This document shows, piece by piece, positions 7,794 through 14,271 of a stretch of DNA of 15,350 nucleotides (position 1 is the first letter of the stretch; the number at the start of each line of letters is the position of its first letter). The translations under genes were made by a program, and so were the position numbers. The notes beneath the pieces were generated by a model. It worked only from the letters and a program-made list of their open reading frames with translations, did not search any database and was not told the origin of the DNA. This DNA is from Verrucomicrobia subdivision 3 bacterium UBA7542. GTDB lineage: Bacteria; Verrucomicrobiota; Verrucomicrobiia; Limisphaerales; UBA11358. The stretch is from the NCBI GenBank assembly GCA_002479245.1, contig DLMG01000024.1, positions 1 to 15,350 on the forward strand, given 5' to 3'.

Positions 7794-8549
7794 ATGGCAG
7801 CCATTGGCCGATTTCAAAAGGGCGAGGAAATCTTCTACGCCAAAGTCGTGGACGGCGAATTGTTCCGGCTGTGCGGCGAAGTTTTCGGTTCGCCGTCCTT
7901 CGACCGCAAGCCCACTCCGCGCAAAGGCATCCGCACGCTGATTCCCGTTGTGCCATCCAAAATCATCGCCGTCGGCCTCAATTATGCCGACCACGCGCGG
8001 GAAATCGGCCAATCGCCGCCAAAAGAGCCGTTGTTCTGGCTCAAAGCCACCACGTCGCTGATCCCCGACGGCGGGAAAATAGAAATTCCTTTCCGGGAAC
8101 ATCGCACGGATTTCGAGGCCGAGCTGGCCATCGTCATCGGACGCAAAATCCGCAACGTCTCGCCTACGCAGGCATCGCGCTACATTTTCGGTTACACCAC
8201 CGCGCAGGACATCAGCGACCGCACCATTCAGAATTCCGAAAGCCAGTGGGCGCGGTGTAAATCGTTCGACACGTTCACCCCGCTCGGCCCTTACGTGGAA
8301 ACGAAAATTGATCCGGGCGAACTGAACATCCAGCTTTTCCAGAACGGCCAGTTGCGCCAGAACTCGAACACGAAGCAGCTCATCTTCAAACCCGCCGAAC
8401 TGGTCAGTTTCATTTCCACGAACATGACGCTGCTGCCCGGCGATGTGATTCTCACCGGCACACCCGGCGGCATCGGCCCCATTCAAAGCGGCGACCGGCT
8501 TGAGGTGCGGATTCAAGGGCTGGCGCCACTGGTGAACGTGGTTAAGTGA
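7794..8549 (+). CDS. Fumarylacetoacetate hydrolase (FAH) family enzyme
   Basis: The 251-residue product is a single FAH-fold domain: KIIAVGLNYADHAREIG near 56-72, REHRTDFEAELAIVIG near 101-116, GYTTAQDISDR near 133-143, and the closing GDVILTGTPGGIGPI-GD block. The metal (Mg or Mn) ligands expected for the family are E108, E110 and D139, all present. Relatives cleave or isomerise C-C bonds in acylpyruvate-type or 2-hydroxydiene-dioate substrates, or act as oxaloacetate decarboxylases; the substrate cannot be read from sequence. The frame is open upstream to 7641, but that part translates the 19-bp repeat block and lacks family resemblance. I therefore place the start at the ATG at 7794, which gives the usual short N-terminal domain (RFQKGEEIFYAKVVDGELF). 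The stop codon overlaps the first bases of a repeat that recurs after the nucleotidyltransferase gene. Confidence 0.92.
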   Translation: MAAIGRFQKGEEIFYAKVVDGELFRLCGEVFGSPSFDRKPTPRKGIRTLIPVVPSKIIAVGLNYADHAREIGQSPPKEPLFWLKATTSLIPDGGKIEIPFREHRTDFEAELAIVIGRKIRNVSPTQASRYIFGYTTAQDISDRTIQNSESQWARCKSFDTFTPLGPYVETKIDPGELNIQLFQNGQLRQNSNTKQLIFKPAELVSFISTNMTLLPGDVILTGTPGGIGPIQSGDRLEVRIQGLAPLVNVVK

Positions 8550-8580
8550 GAACGTAGCAGCGTCTCGGCAGAGCGCCGCA
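8548..8580 (+). repeat. GAGAACGTAGC-type repeat at the end of the FAH gene
   Basis: GAGAACGTAGCAGCGTCTCG at 8548 continues with GCAGAGCGCCGCA. Nearly the same sequence, GAGAACGTAGCGACGTCTCG followed by GCAGAACGCCG, starts at 11187. Both copies begin exactly at a gene end: here the first two bases belong to the TGA stop codon. An internal imperfect hairpin (GCG-CTC around GGCA with GAGCGC) is visible. Confidence 0.75.
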
Positions 8581-8617
8581 GAACAATGGGAGTGCCAGGC
8601 ACTGCCTCGGCGAGTTC

Positions 8618-8678
8618 ATCCGCAGATTTCGCGGATGACGCAGATAACGAATCTGTGCAATCGGCGTAATCTGCGGAT
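8618..8678. repeat. Palindromic ATCCGCAGAT element
   Basis: Perfect 10-bp outer arms ATCCGCAGAT (8618-8627) and ATCTGCGGAT (8669-8678) enclose a second small inverted repeat, CAGAT-AACGA-ATCTG (8641-8655), and a further GCGGATGACGCAGAT direct echo. This lies in the 294-bp gap between the FAH and LRR genes; the rest of that gap (about 8680-8843) holds no gene or strong promoter that I can see. Confidence 0.7.
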
Positions 8679-8843
8679 TTAGGATCCCGCGCCGCTACGC
8701 CACATCAGGCGGATAATCCATGTTTTCCATCATAAAATCTTGATTCAAGCCTGCAATTTTGCAAGAGTAGCCAATGTCGGGATTGAGACGATACCTGACA
8801 GATTGTGATCAAAGCTGGTGGCAATCAAATCGCAGGCAAAAAT

Positions 8844-10526
8844 ATGAAAACTCAGGTTTTCTTTGCGACCACAAGCTGCACGAACACGATGACTACGCGT
8901 TTAAGAACCTCCTGCGCCACGAGACTGCTGCCGCTGTTGCTGCTTTTGGTGCTGCCCGCCGTGGTGCAAGCCCAAACTTACACGAACAATTACGGCATCT
9001 GGGGCTACACGACAAATGCCGACGGCATCACCATCAACATCACGGGATACACCGGTTCTGGCGGGTCGGTGACCATCCCCACCAATATTGACGGCCTGAC
9101 GGTCACCAGCATCGCGGACGCGGCGTTCGATAACTGCACTAGTTTGACCAACGTCATGATCGGCACCAATGTCACCAGCATGGGGGTCAATGTTTTCTAT
9201 GATTGCCCCAACCTGACGGCAATCACGGTGAATGCAAACAATCCCGCCTATGGCAGTGTGGCCGGGGTCTTGTTTGATAAGAGCCAGACCACGCTCATCC
9301 AATGTCCGGGGGGCGAAACCGGAAACTATGCGGTTCCCAACACCGTTACCAACATCGGAAGTGATGCGTTCTTTTTCTGCGGTGGGCTGGCGAGCGTCAC
9401 CATAGGCAACAGCGTCGCCAGCATTGGGGGCCTTGCGTTTGCTAACTGCACCAGCCTGACCAATGTTACAATCGGCACCAATGTCAACAGTATCGGCAGC
9501 AACGCGTTCGCTTCATGCACTGATTTGAATGCAATCACGGTGAATTCAAACAATCCCGCCTACAGCAGTGTGGATGGAGTCTTGTTCAACAAGAGTCAGA
9601 CCACGCTGATCCAGTGTCCGGGGGGTGAAGCGGGAAGTTACACGGTCCCCAACAGTGTCACCAGCATCGGGGCCGATGCGTTCACAGCCTGCCCCAACCT
9701 GGTCAGTGTCACGATTGGCAACAGCGTCACCAACATCGGGTTCTCGGCGTTCTCTAGCTGCACCAGCCTGACCAACGTGATGATCGGCGCCAACGTCACC
9801 AGCATCGGGGTCAATGCATTCTATGTTTGTCCCAGCCTGATGGCAATCAAGGTGAGTTCAAACAATCCCGCCTATAGCAGTGTGGCTGGGGTTTTGTTCA
9901 ACCAGAACCAGACCACGCTCATCGCATATCCGGAAGCCAAAACCGGAAGCTACGCGATCCCCAACAGCGTCACCAACATCGGGGTCAATGCGTTTGCTGA
10001 CTGCATGAACCTGCTAAATGTCACCATCCCCAACAGCGTCATCAGCATCGGGGGCGGGGCGTTCCGCTACTGCGTCAGCCTGACCAGTGTCACGATCCCC
10101 AACAGCGTTACCAACATTGGGTTCATTGCGTTTGCAAACTGTTCCGGTTTGACGGGAGTCTATTTTCAGGGGAATGCTCCGACACCAACCAATGATTCAT
10201 CCGTTTTCTCCGGCGACAACAATGGAATTGTCTATTACCTGCTGGCCACCACGGGTTGGGGCCCGACTTTTGACGGTCTTCCGACCATGCTGTGGAACCC
10301 GCACGCGCAGACCAACGACGGAAGCTTCGGCGTGCAAAATAATCAGTTCGGATTCAACATCGCCGGCAGCAGCAATCTGGTCGTCGTGGTGGAAGCCTGC
10401 ACAAACCTGGCCAATCCCGTATGGTCACCGGTGGCAACCAACACCCTCACCGGCGGAACTTCGTATTTCAGCGATCCCAAGTGGACGAATTATTCCAGCC
10501 GCTTCTACCGCTTTCGCTCGCCGTGA
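8844..10526 (+). CDS. Secreted BspA-type leucine-rich-repeat protein
   Basis: An N-terminal signal peptide is clear: an arginine-containing n-region, the core LLPLLLLLVLPAVV and an A-x-A-like cleavage site at VVQA|QT. The mature protein is made of LRR_5/TpLRR (BspA-like) units of the form VTIGNSVTSIGxxAFxxCTSL, about 23 residues each, which stack into a solenoid used for surface binding or adhesion. Three 104-residue super-repeats follow one another exactly (DNA 9141-10076). Each consists of a 23-residue unit, a 58-residue segment with NNPAY-SV-GVLF and a Y-x-[VI]-P-N-[ST]-V-T unit, then another 23-residue unit. The C-terminal 50 residues (LVVVVEACTNLANPVWSPV through FYRFRSP) form a module that I associate with exported verrucomicrobial proteins. 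Start alternatives are GTG 8805 and ATG 8889; 8889 gives the most compact signal peptide, whereas 8844 has the more purine-rich leader. Length from 8844 is 560 residues. The ligand is unknown. Confidence 0.9.
   Translation: MKTQVFFATTSCTNTMTTRLRTSCATRLLPLLLLLVLPAVVQAQTYTNNYGIWGYTTNADGITINITGYTGSGGSVTIPTNIDGLTVTSIADAAFDNCTSLTNVMIGTNVTSMGVNVFYDCPNLTAITVNANNPAYGSVAGVLFDKSQTTLIQCPGGETGNYAVPNTVTNIGSDAFFFCGGLASVTIGNSVASIGGLAFANCTSLTNVTIGTNVNSIGSNAFASCTDLNAITVNSNNPAYSSVDGVLFNKSQTTLIQCPGGEAGSYTVPNSVTSIGADAFTACPNLVSVTIGNSVTNIGFSAFSSCTSLTNVMIGANVTSIGVNAFYVCPSLMAIKVSSNNPAYSSVAGVLFNQNQTTLIAYPEAKTGSYAIPNSVTNIGVNAFADCMNLLNVTIPNSVISIGGGAFRYCVSLTSVTIPNSVTNIGFIAFANCSGLTGVYFQGNAPTPTNDSSVFSGDNNGIVYYLLATTGWGPTFDGLPTMLWNPHAQTNDGSFGVQNNQFGFNIAGSSNLVVVVEACTNLANPVWSPVATNTLTGGTSYFSDPKWTNYSSRFYRFRSP
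9141..10076 (+). repeat. Three tandem 312-bp modules inside the LRR gene
   Basis: Modules begin at 9141, 9453 and 9765, each with a Ser-Leu-Thr-Asn-Val codon run, and end at 10076 with no insertion or deletion between copies. Each contains the phrase GVLF-[DN]-x-[SN]-QTTLI. Nucleotide identity between modules is high by eye, suggesting duplication of a whole four-LRR block more recently than the origin of the single LRR units. Confidence 0.9.
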
Positions 10527-10583
10527 GTGAAATTCTTCGCGTCTTGGAGTTGACCATCCGCCTCTGACAGGATTAAGTTTGCC

Positions 10584-10778
10584 ATGATGAAAGCGGAGAT
10601 TGAGCCGATGCAGCAGCCGGTCCACAAAGTGGTCGGCCGTCCGCTCACCATGTCCCGCCGGCTCGCCCACCTGGAAGACCTGGCCGGCTTTCTCAAAAAA
10701 CACGCGCATGGATCACTCGCCAAAGCCGAGGGAGATTATTTCCCGGTTCGAAAAACTGTTGGTCGCCCTCGCCACTGA
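10584..10778 (+). CDS. Small hypothetical protein overlapping the nucleotidyltransferase start
   Basis: This 64-residue frame begins MMKAEIEPMQQPVHK and contains VGRPLTMSRRLAHLEDLAGF, a helix-like amphipathic stretch. An AGGA lies about 12 bases before the ATG (in GACAGGATTAAG), a usable though loosely spaced ribosome-binding site. It overlaps the next gene by 71 bp in a different frame, and that next gene has no visible ribosome-binding site at its ATG 10708. Coupled translation of a two-gene unit is therefore plausible. The first 40 codons read more like protein than the alternative frame. I do not recognise the family. It could be a small partner of the nucleotidyltransferase, or a chance frame. 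Confidence 0.45.
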   Translation: MMKAEIEPMQQPVHKVVGRPLTMSRRLAHLEDLAGFLKKHAHGSLAKAEGDYFPVRKTVGRPRH

Positions 10779-11196
10779 CGGAATTGATTTCGCGGTCGTC
10801 GGCGGATTGGCGGTCATATTCAATGGTTATCCGCGCCTGACCTTGGATGTGGACATCCTCGTTCACGCCGCGCCGGAAAATCTCCGCAAACTGCTGGATA
10901 GTCTTGCGGGCTGGGGCGAAGGCTGGGCGCGCGAACTCAAGCCGGAAGATTTCATTTACGATCAAGGCGCGATCCGTGTGATGGAGGAATTCGACCTCGA
11001 TATATTTACGCGGATGAGCGGCAAGTCGCTCGAAGATTTTCGCCCGCGCCTGCGGCATCTGGAAACCGGCAGCGTCCGCATTCCGTATCTGGCACCCGAA
11101 GATTTGATTTTTCTCAAACAGGGTTCCTGGCGCGACAAGGACAAGTTGGACGTGCAGGCCATGCGGGAAATCATCGCGCGCGAAGCGAGAACGTAG
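10708..11196 (+). CDS. DUF6036-like / minimal nucleotidyltransferase
   Basis: From the ATG at 10708 the product is 162 residues. It shows the nucleotidyltransferase-fold signature: FAVVGGLAVIFNGYPR (G32-G33) followed by T-L-D47-V-D49-I-L-V, and a third acidic strand F-D96-L-D98-I-F. A later YLAPEDLIFLKQ block, typical of the DUF6036/AbiEii-like branch, is also present. Related proteins act as toxins or as modifiers of tRNA or proteins (AMP transfer), but some are uncharacterised housekeeping proteins, so no role is claimed. The open frame extends upstream to about 10600, yet that part is Ser/Arg/Trp-rich and reads as an out-of-frame shadow of the small ORF. The last residues (ART) and the TAG stop fall within a GAGAACGTAGC repeat, so the repeat supplies the stop codon. 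It is likely co-transcribed with the overlapping small ORF upstream. Confidence 0.8.
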   Translation: MDHSPKPREIISRFEKLLVALATDGIDFAVVGGLAVIFNGYPRLTLDVDILVHAAPENLRKLLDSLAGWGEGWARELKPEDFIYDQGAIRVMEEFDLDIFTRMSGKSLEDFRPRLRHLETGSVRIPYLAPEDLIFLKQGSWRDKDKLDVQAMREIIAREART

Positions 11197-11308
11197 CGAC
11201 GTCTCGGCAGAACGCCGTTCCCGGTGAATTGAGACCGTAGCGGCTTTCGGCAGAAAGCCGCCATCTTGAACCAAAGTTTGCGGCGCTCTGCCGAGGAGCC
11301 GCTCCGCC
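11187..11308. repeat. Cluster of three GTAGC/CTCGGCAGAGCG-type repeats before proS
   Basis: Unit one (11187) reads GAGAACGTAGCGACGTCTCG and matches the repeat after the FAH gene. Unit two (11231) reads GAGACCGTAGC and then forms a perfect hairpin GCGGCTTTC-GGCA-GAAAGCCGC (11240-11261). Unit three (11280-11308) is inverted: GCGGCGCTCTGCCGAGGAGC. Together they fill most of the 165-bp gap before proS. Inverted units one and three could pair over about 20 bp and would fold the nucleotidyltransferase 3' end into a strong structure. The proS promoter must lie within or just after this cluster; no clear one is visible. Confidence 0.75.
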
Positions 11309-11361
11309 GCAAAATAAAATTCCTCGTTCCTTTGCCACTGTGTTGTTAAATTCCCCGCCAC

Positions 11362-13191
11362 ATGAAGTGGACCAACGCATTTATTCCTACACTCCGCGAA
11401 GCTCCGGCTGACGCGGAAATTCTTTCCCATAAACTCCTGCTCCGTGCCGGCCTCATCCGCAAGCTCGCCGGGGGCGTCTATACCTTTCTACCGCTCGGTT
11501 TGCGCGCGCTGCGCAAGGTCGAGCAAATCGTCCGCGAGGAAATGGACCGCGCCGGTGCGCTCGAACTGCTCATGCCCGCGCTTCAGCCGCCGGAAATCTG
11601 GCAGCAGAGCGGCCGTTACGAAACCGCCGGTAACGTGTTGTTCAAATTGAAGGACAGTGGAAACCGCGAATGGATTCTCAGCCCGACGGCCGAGGAAGTC
11701 ATCACCACCACCGCCGCCGCCGAGATCAATTCCTACCGGCAGTTGCCGAAGAACTTTTACCAGATCAGCGTGAAGTTCCGGGACGAAATCCGTCCGCGCT
11801 TCGGGCTGATGCGCGCCCGCGAGTTCATCATGAAGGACGCCTACAGTTTTGACGTGAGCGACGAGGCGGCGCAGGCGTGCTACCAGAAAATGTACGACGC
11901 CTATGGGCGCATCTTTGCCCGGTGCGGGCTGAAGGCGTTTCCGGTTGAGGCCGACACCGGCGTCATCGGCGGGAAATTTTCGCACGAGTTCATGGTCCCG
12001 GCGGAAACCGGCGAGAACGAGGTGGTATATTGCGAAGCCTGCGGTTACGCCGCGAACATCGAGAAGGCGACAAGCGCGGTTTCTCAACGTGCTTCCGGCA
12101 TCTTGCCGGAAGAACAAACTGGAACTGCCGGCGGGACGCCGGCAGCACGTTCCATTGAAAAGTTCGCCACGCCCGGCGTTGTCACCATCGAAGCGCTGAG
12201 CAAAGCGCCCTACAACGTTCCGGCCAATCGTCAGATCAAGACGCTGGTTTACATGGCTGACAGCAAACCGGTCATCATCTTGATACGCGGCGACGACCAG
12301 TTGAACGAAGCCAAGCTCGCGGGCATCATCGGCACCACGGTGTTCCGTCCGGCCACGCCGGAAGAATGTGTGGCCACGCTCGGCGCGCATCCGGGAAGCT
12401 TGGGCGCGGTGGCAAGCACATTGGAGCGCCGGCCTCCGGCACGGCTTGAAGGTGAACCGCTGCAACGCGCCGTGCCGGAGGCCGGCGCTCCGAGGATTTT
12501 CGCCGATGAACGTCTGCACGGCGCGAACGGCATGACCACCGGCGCGAACGAAGACGGTTTCCATTTCCGCAACGTCTCCATCGAACGCGACATCAAGGTA
12601 ACACAGTGGTTCGATTTGCGGACTGTGACCGCCGGTGAACCCTGCGCGAAATGCAACAAACCGTTAAAAATCCGGCGGGCGATTGAAGTCGGCCACGTTT
12701 TCAAGCTCGGCACGAAATACAGCGAGAAGCTCGGCGCGACCTTCCTCGACGAGGCTGGCACCCGCAAACCCGCCGTCATGGGCTGCTACGGCATCGGCGT
12801 CACCCGCACGTTGCAGGCCGTCATCGAGCAGTGCAACGACAAGGACGGCATCATCTGGCCGTTAAGTGTCGCGCCGTATCAGGTTTGCATCACGCCGCTG
12901 GGAGTCGCGCCGGACGGCGCGGTGATGAAACTGGCGGAGAAAATTTACGCGGAACTCACGGCGCGCGGCGTGGAAGTGATTCTGGACGACCGCGACGAAC
13001 GTCCCGGCGTGAAATTCAAGGATTCCGAACTGGTCGGCTTTCCAATTCGCATCGGCATTGGTGAAAAATCATTAGCGAAGGGCGAAGTGGAACTCAAACC
13101 GCGCGGCGGCGCGCTGCAACCCGTCAAGGCCGATGTGGCAGTAGAAGCGGTGGTGAAACTGCTGGAAGAAGGCCAGGCAAGTTTGCGCTGA
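11362..13191 (+). CDS. proS: Prolyl-tRNA synthetase, bacterial type with INS editing domain, carrying two palindrome insertions
   Basis: This class II synthetase charges tRNA-Pro in the cytoplasm. The N-terminus (NAFIPTLREAPADAEILSHK) is the classic family start. Motif 2 is F-R-D-E-I-R-P-R-F-G with REFIMKDAYSFD, and motif 3 is MGCYGIGVTRTLQAVIEQ. A C-terminal anticodon-binding domain contains DDRDERPGVKFKDSELVG. Between motifs 2 and 3 lies the INS (YbaK-like) domain that hydrolyses mischarged alanyl-tRNA, including the conserved IKTLV lysine region and GAHPGSLGAV. Two C-x-x-C pairs (YCEACGY and PCAKC) suggest a zinc knuckle, as in many bacterial ProRS. The 609 residues include two palindrome-derived inserts at 242-264 and 354-377, both within or at the edge of the INS domain. 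Without these 45 residues the length is 564, which is normal for the family. Catalytic motifs are intact, so the enzyme is presumably functional. Confidence 0.97.
   Translation: MKWTNAFIPTLREAPADAEILSHKLLLRAGLIRKLAGGVYTFLPLGLRALRKVEQIVREEMDRAGALELLMPALQPPEIWQQSGRYETAGNVLFKLKDSGNREWILSPTAEEVITTTAAAEINSYRQLPKNFYQISVKFRDEIRPRFGLMRAREFIMKDAYSFDVSDEAAQACYQKMYDAYGRIFARCGLKAFPVEADTGVIGGKFSHEFMVPAETGENEVVYCEACGYAANIEKATSAVSQRASGILPEEQTGTAGGTPAARSIEKFATPGVVTIEALSKAPYNVPANRQIKTLVYMADSKPVIILIRGDDQLNEAKLAGIIGTTVFRPATPEECVATLGAHPGSLGAVASTLERRPPARLEGEPLQRAVPEAGAPRIFADERLHGANGMTTGANEDGFHFRNVSIERDIKVTQWFDLRTVTAGEPCAKCNKPLKIRRAIEVGHVFKLGTKYSEKLGATFLDEAGTRKPAVMGCYGIGVTRTLQAVIEQCNDKDGIIWPLSVAPYQVCITPLGVAPDGAVMKLAEKIYAELTARGVEVILDDRDERPGVKFKDSELVGFPIRIGIGEKSLAKGEVELKPRGGALQPVKADVAVEAVVKLLEEGQASLR
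12086..12151 (+). repeat. 66-bp double-hairpin palindrome, in frame within proS
   Basis: Each 27-nt arm is itself a hairpin: CTTCCGGC-ATCTT-GCCGGAAG on the left (12092-12112) and CTGCCGGC-GGGAC-GCCGGCAG on the right (12125-12145). The arms also pair with each other (AACGTGCT and AGCACGTT at the outer ends). The 66 bp encode QRASGILPEE, a short linker and TAGGTPAARS, placed just after the first C-x-x-C pair. The right half shares the GGCGGGACGCC core and the same reading phase (GGTPA) with the 117-bp aconitase element. Confidence 0.85.
12423..12491 (+). repeat. 69-bp REP-like palindrome, copy 4, in frame within proS
   Basis: Left arm 12423-12445 begins GGAGCGCCGGCCTCCGG; right arm 12469-12491 ends GAGGCCGGCGCTCC. 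The 23-nt arms pair perfectly around a 23-nt spacer. The translation is ERRPPARLEG and [10 protein letters not shown], closely matching the aconitase insert [10 protein letters not shown] and AQRAVPEAG in the same frame. It follows PGSLGAV in the INS domain, where ordinary ProRS proceeds directly to the next strand. Confidence 0.92.
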
Positions 13192-13198
13192 GCCAATT

Positions 13199-13261
13199 GT
13201 AGCCACTGACGTTGGTCTGCGCTGTCTTCATTATTTTGCGCCGACTGACGTCGGCGGCTAC
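13199..13261. repeat. Imperfect palindrome between convergent proS and phosphoesterase genes
   Basis: Arms 13199-13222 (GTAGCCACTGACGTTGG onward) and 13238-13261 (ending ACGTCGGCGGCTAC) pair at 19 of 24 positions, and several mismatches would be G-U pairs in RNA. The loop is 15 nt. It begins 8 bp after the proS stop and ends 15 bp before the phosphoesterase stop, so it could function as a bidirectional terminator. No clean U-tract is present. The sequence does not belong to the other palindrome families in the window. Confidence 0.75.
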
Positions 13262-13275
13262 TTCGCGTTTGAGGT

Positions 13276-14265
13276 TTACCGTGGCAACGGATGAAAGATG
13301 AATCGCGCCGGGTGGTTCGCTGTGGGATCAATTTGCACGGTGTAATAACCGCCGTCGTTCAGCAGTTCGGTGCCGGACAAGGCCGGGCAGAGCCGCACCC
13401 GAAATGGCCACCAAAGATGCGCCTCGTGCAGCGCTGAACTGAAACGGTTGACATTCCGGCCCAGAAACCGGATGGGCGGAATCCCCGACAGCACCCGGCT
13501 TTTCCATAAAATCAGCCGCGTGTGCAGATGCCCGATGATGGTCTGTTCCACCTGCGGCAACCGGCGGCGCACTGGTTCCTCGCGCCACAGAAACGGCAGG
13601 GCCGTGGGGTCGTGACAGAACAATAACACGCGTTGCTCCGGTTGGAGCGCATCAAAGGCAGCGCGGATTTCGGCGAGGTGCGCCTCGCGCAATGGCTGCC
13701 ATTCCGGCCACTCCTCCGGCGGCATGTCCGCCTTGTTTGCGGGCAGGGCGATGAGGGGCGAGGCCACGCCCATGAGCAGGTAACGGCCGATGGCCAGTTT
13801 CCAGAACGGTTGCAGGCCAAGCTGCTGCGTGGCGCAATGCCAACTGGCGAGCCGCATTCCTCCCTTCCCGCCAAACAGGGTCAGTTTCCCAAGTTCATGG
13901 TCGCCAATGGTGAACCGCGCGCGGTCGCCGAATTTCGCGCGGAGCTTGCCGAGACAGTCCTGCGCGCTTTGAAACGAGCCGGTGTCGCTTACGCCCACAA
14001 ACCCGGTGTCACACGGATAATCCCCATTGGCCACGAGATAATCCAACGGCCCGATTTCGGCCAGAAAACGGTCGAGTTGCCGTCCCTGGTCGAGCGGATG
14101 ACGCATCCAGATCAAATGCCGGTAGGCGCGCGCGACCGCGCGGAGCAGGGGATTGACGATGGTGCGAAATTCATAATCTTCGCCGCGGGCCCGCTCGGCG
14201 GGACCAGCGTAATGGATGTCGCTCAAAATGGCGATCGTGACATCTCCCTGCGCGCGGGTTTCCAT
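13276..14265 (-). CDS. Calcineurin-like metallophosphoesterase
   Basis: The 329-residue protein shows the full metal-site motif series in order. It has D16-x-H18 (LSDIHYAG), G81-D82 (VANGDYPCD), G121-D122-H123-E124, H218 (LLFCHDPTALP) and G245-H246-L-H248 (IIGHLHT). The two-metal site hydrolyses phosphomono- or diesters; the substrate is unknown. At the third motif Asp replaces the usual Asn of GNH[ED]; Asn normally binds a metal and the phosphate, and Asp could still ligate. There is no signal peptide, and the hydrophobic stretch near 160-176 (YLLMGVASPLIALP) is more likely part of the core than a membrane helix. It starts 6 bp after the stop of the sensor-kinase gene, so the two form an operon. 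It is convergent with proS, with a palindrome between. Confidence 0.92.
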   Translation of the reverse strand: METRAQGDVTIAILSDIHYAGPAERARGEDYEFRTIVNPLLRAVARAYRHLIWMRHPLDQGRQLDRFLAEIGPLDYLVANGDYPCDTGFVGVSDTGSFQSAQDCLGKLRAKFGDRARFTIGDHELGKLTLFGGKGGMRLASWHCATQQLGLQPFWKLAIGRYLLMGVASPLIALPANKADMPPEEWPEWQPLREAHLAEIRAAFDALQPEQRVLLFCHDPTALPFLWREEPVRRRLPQVEQTIIGHLHTRLILWKSRVLSGIPPIRFLGRNVNRFSSALHEAHLWWPFRVRLCPALSGTELLNDGGYYTVQIDPTANHPARFIFHPLPR

Positions 14266-14271
14266 GCGGCG

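Noticed and set aside
7529..7804. Minus-strand 91-codon frame upstream of the FAH gene
   Set aside because: It is a translation of the quasi-palindromic repeat block; similar peptides occur only because the repeat is dispersed.
9141..10076. Regular direct repeats that could suggest a CRISPR or satellite array
   Set aside because: The periodicity is that of LRR codons within one uninterrupted reading frame with a signal peptide; there are no unique spacers between identical short repeats.
10600..10707. Upstream extension of the nucleotidyltransferase to 10600
   Set aside because: The extension is Ser/Arg/Trp-rich out-of-frame sequence of the overlapping small ORF; the domain starts naturally a few residues after the ATG at 10708.
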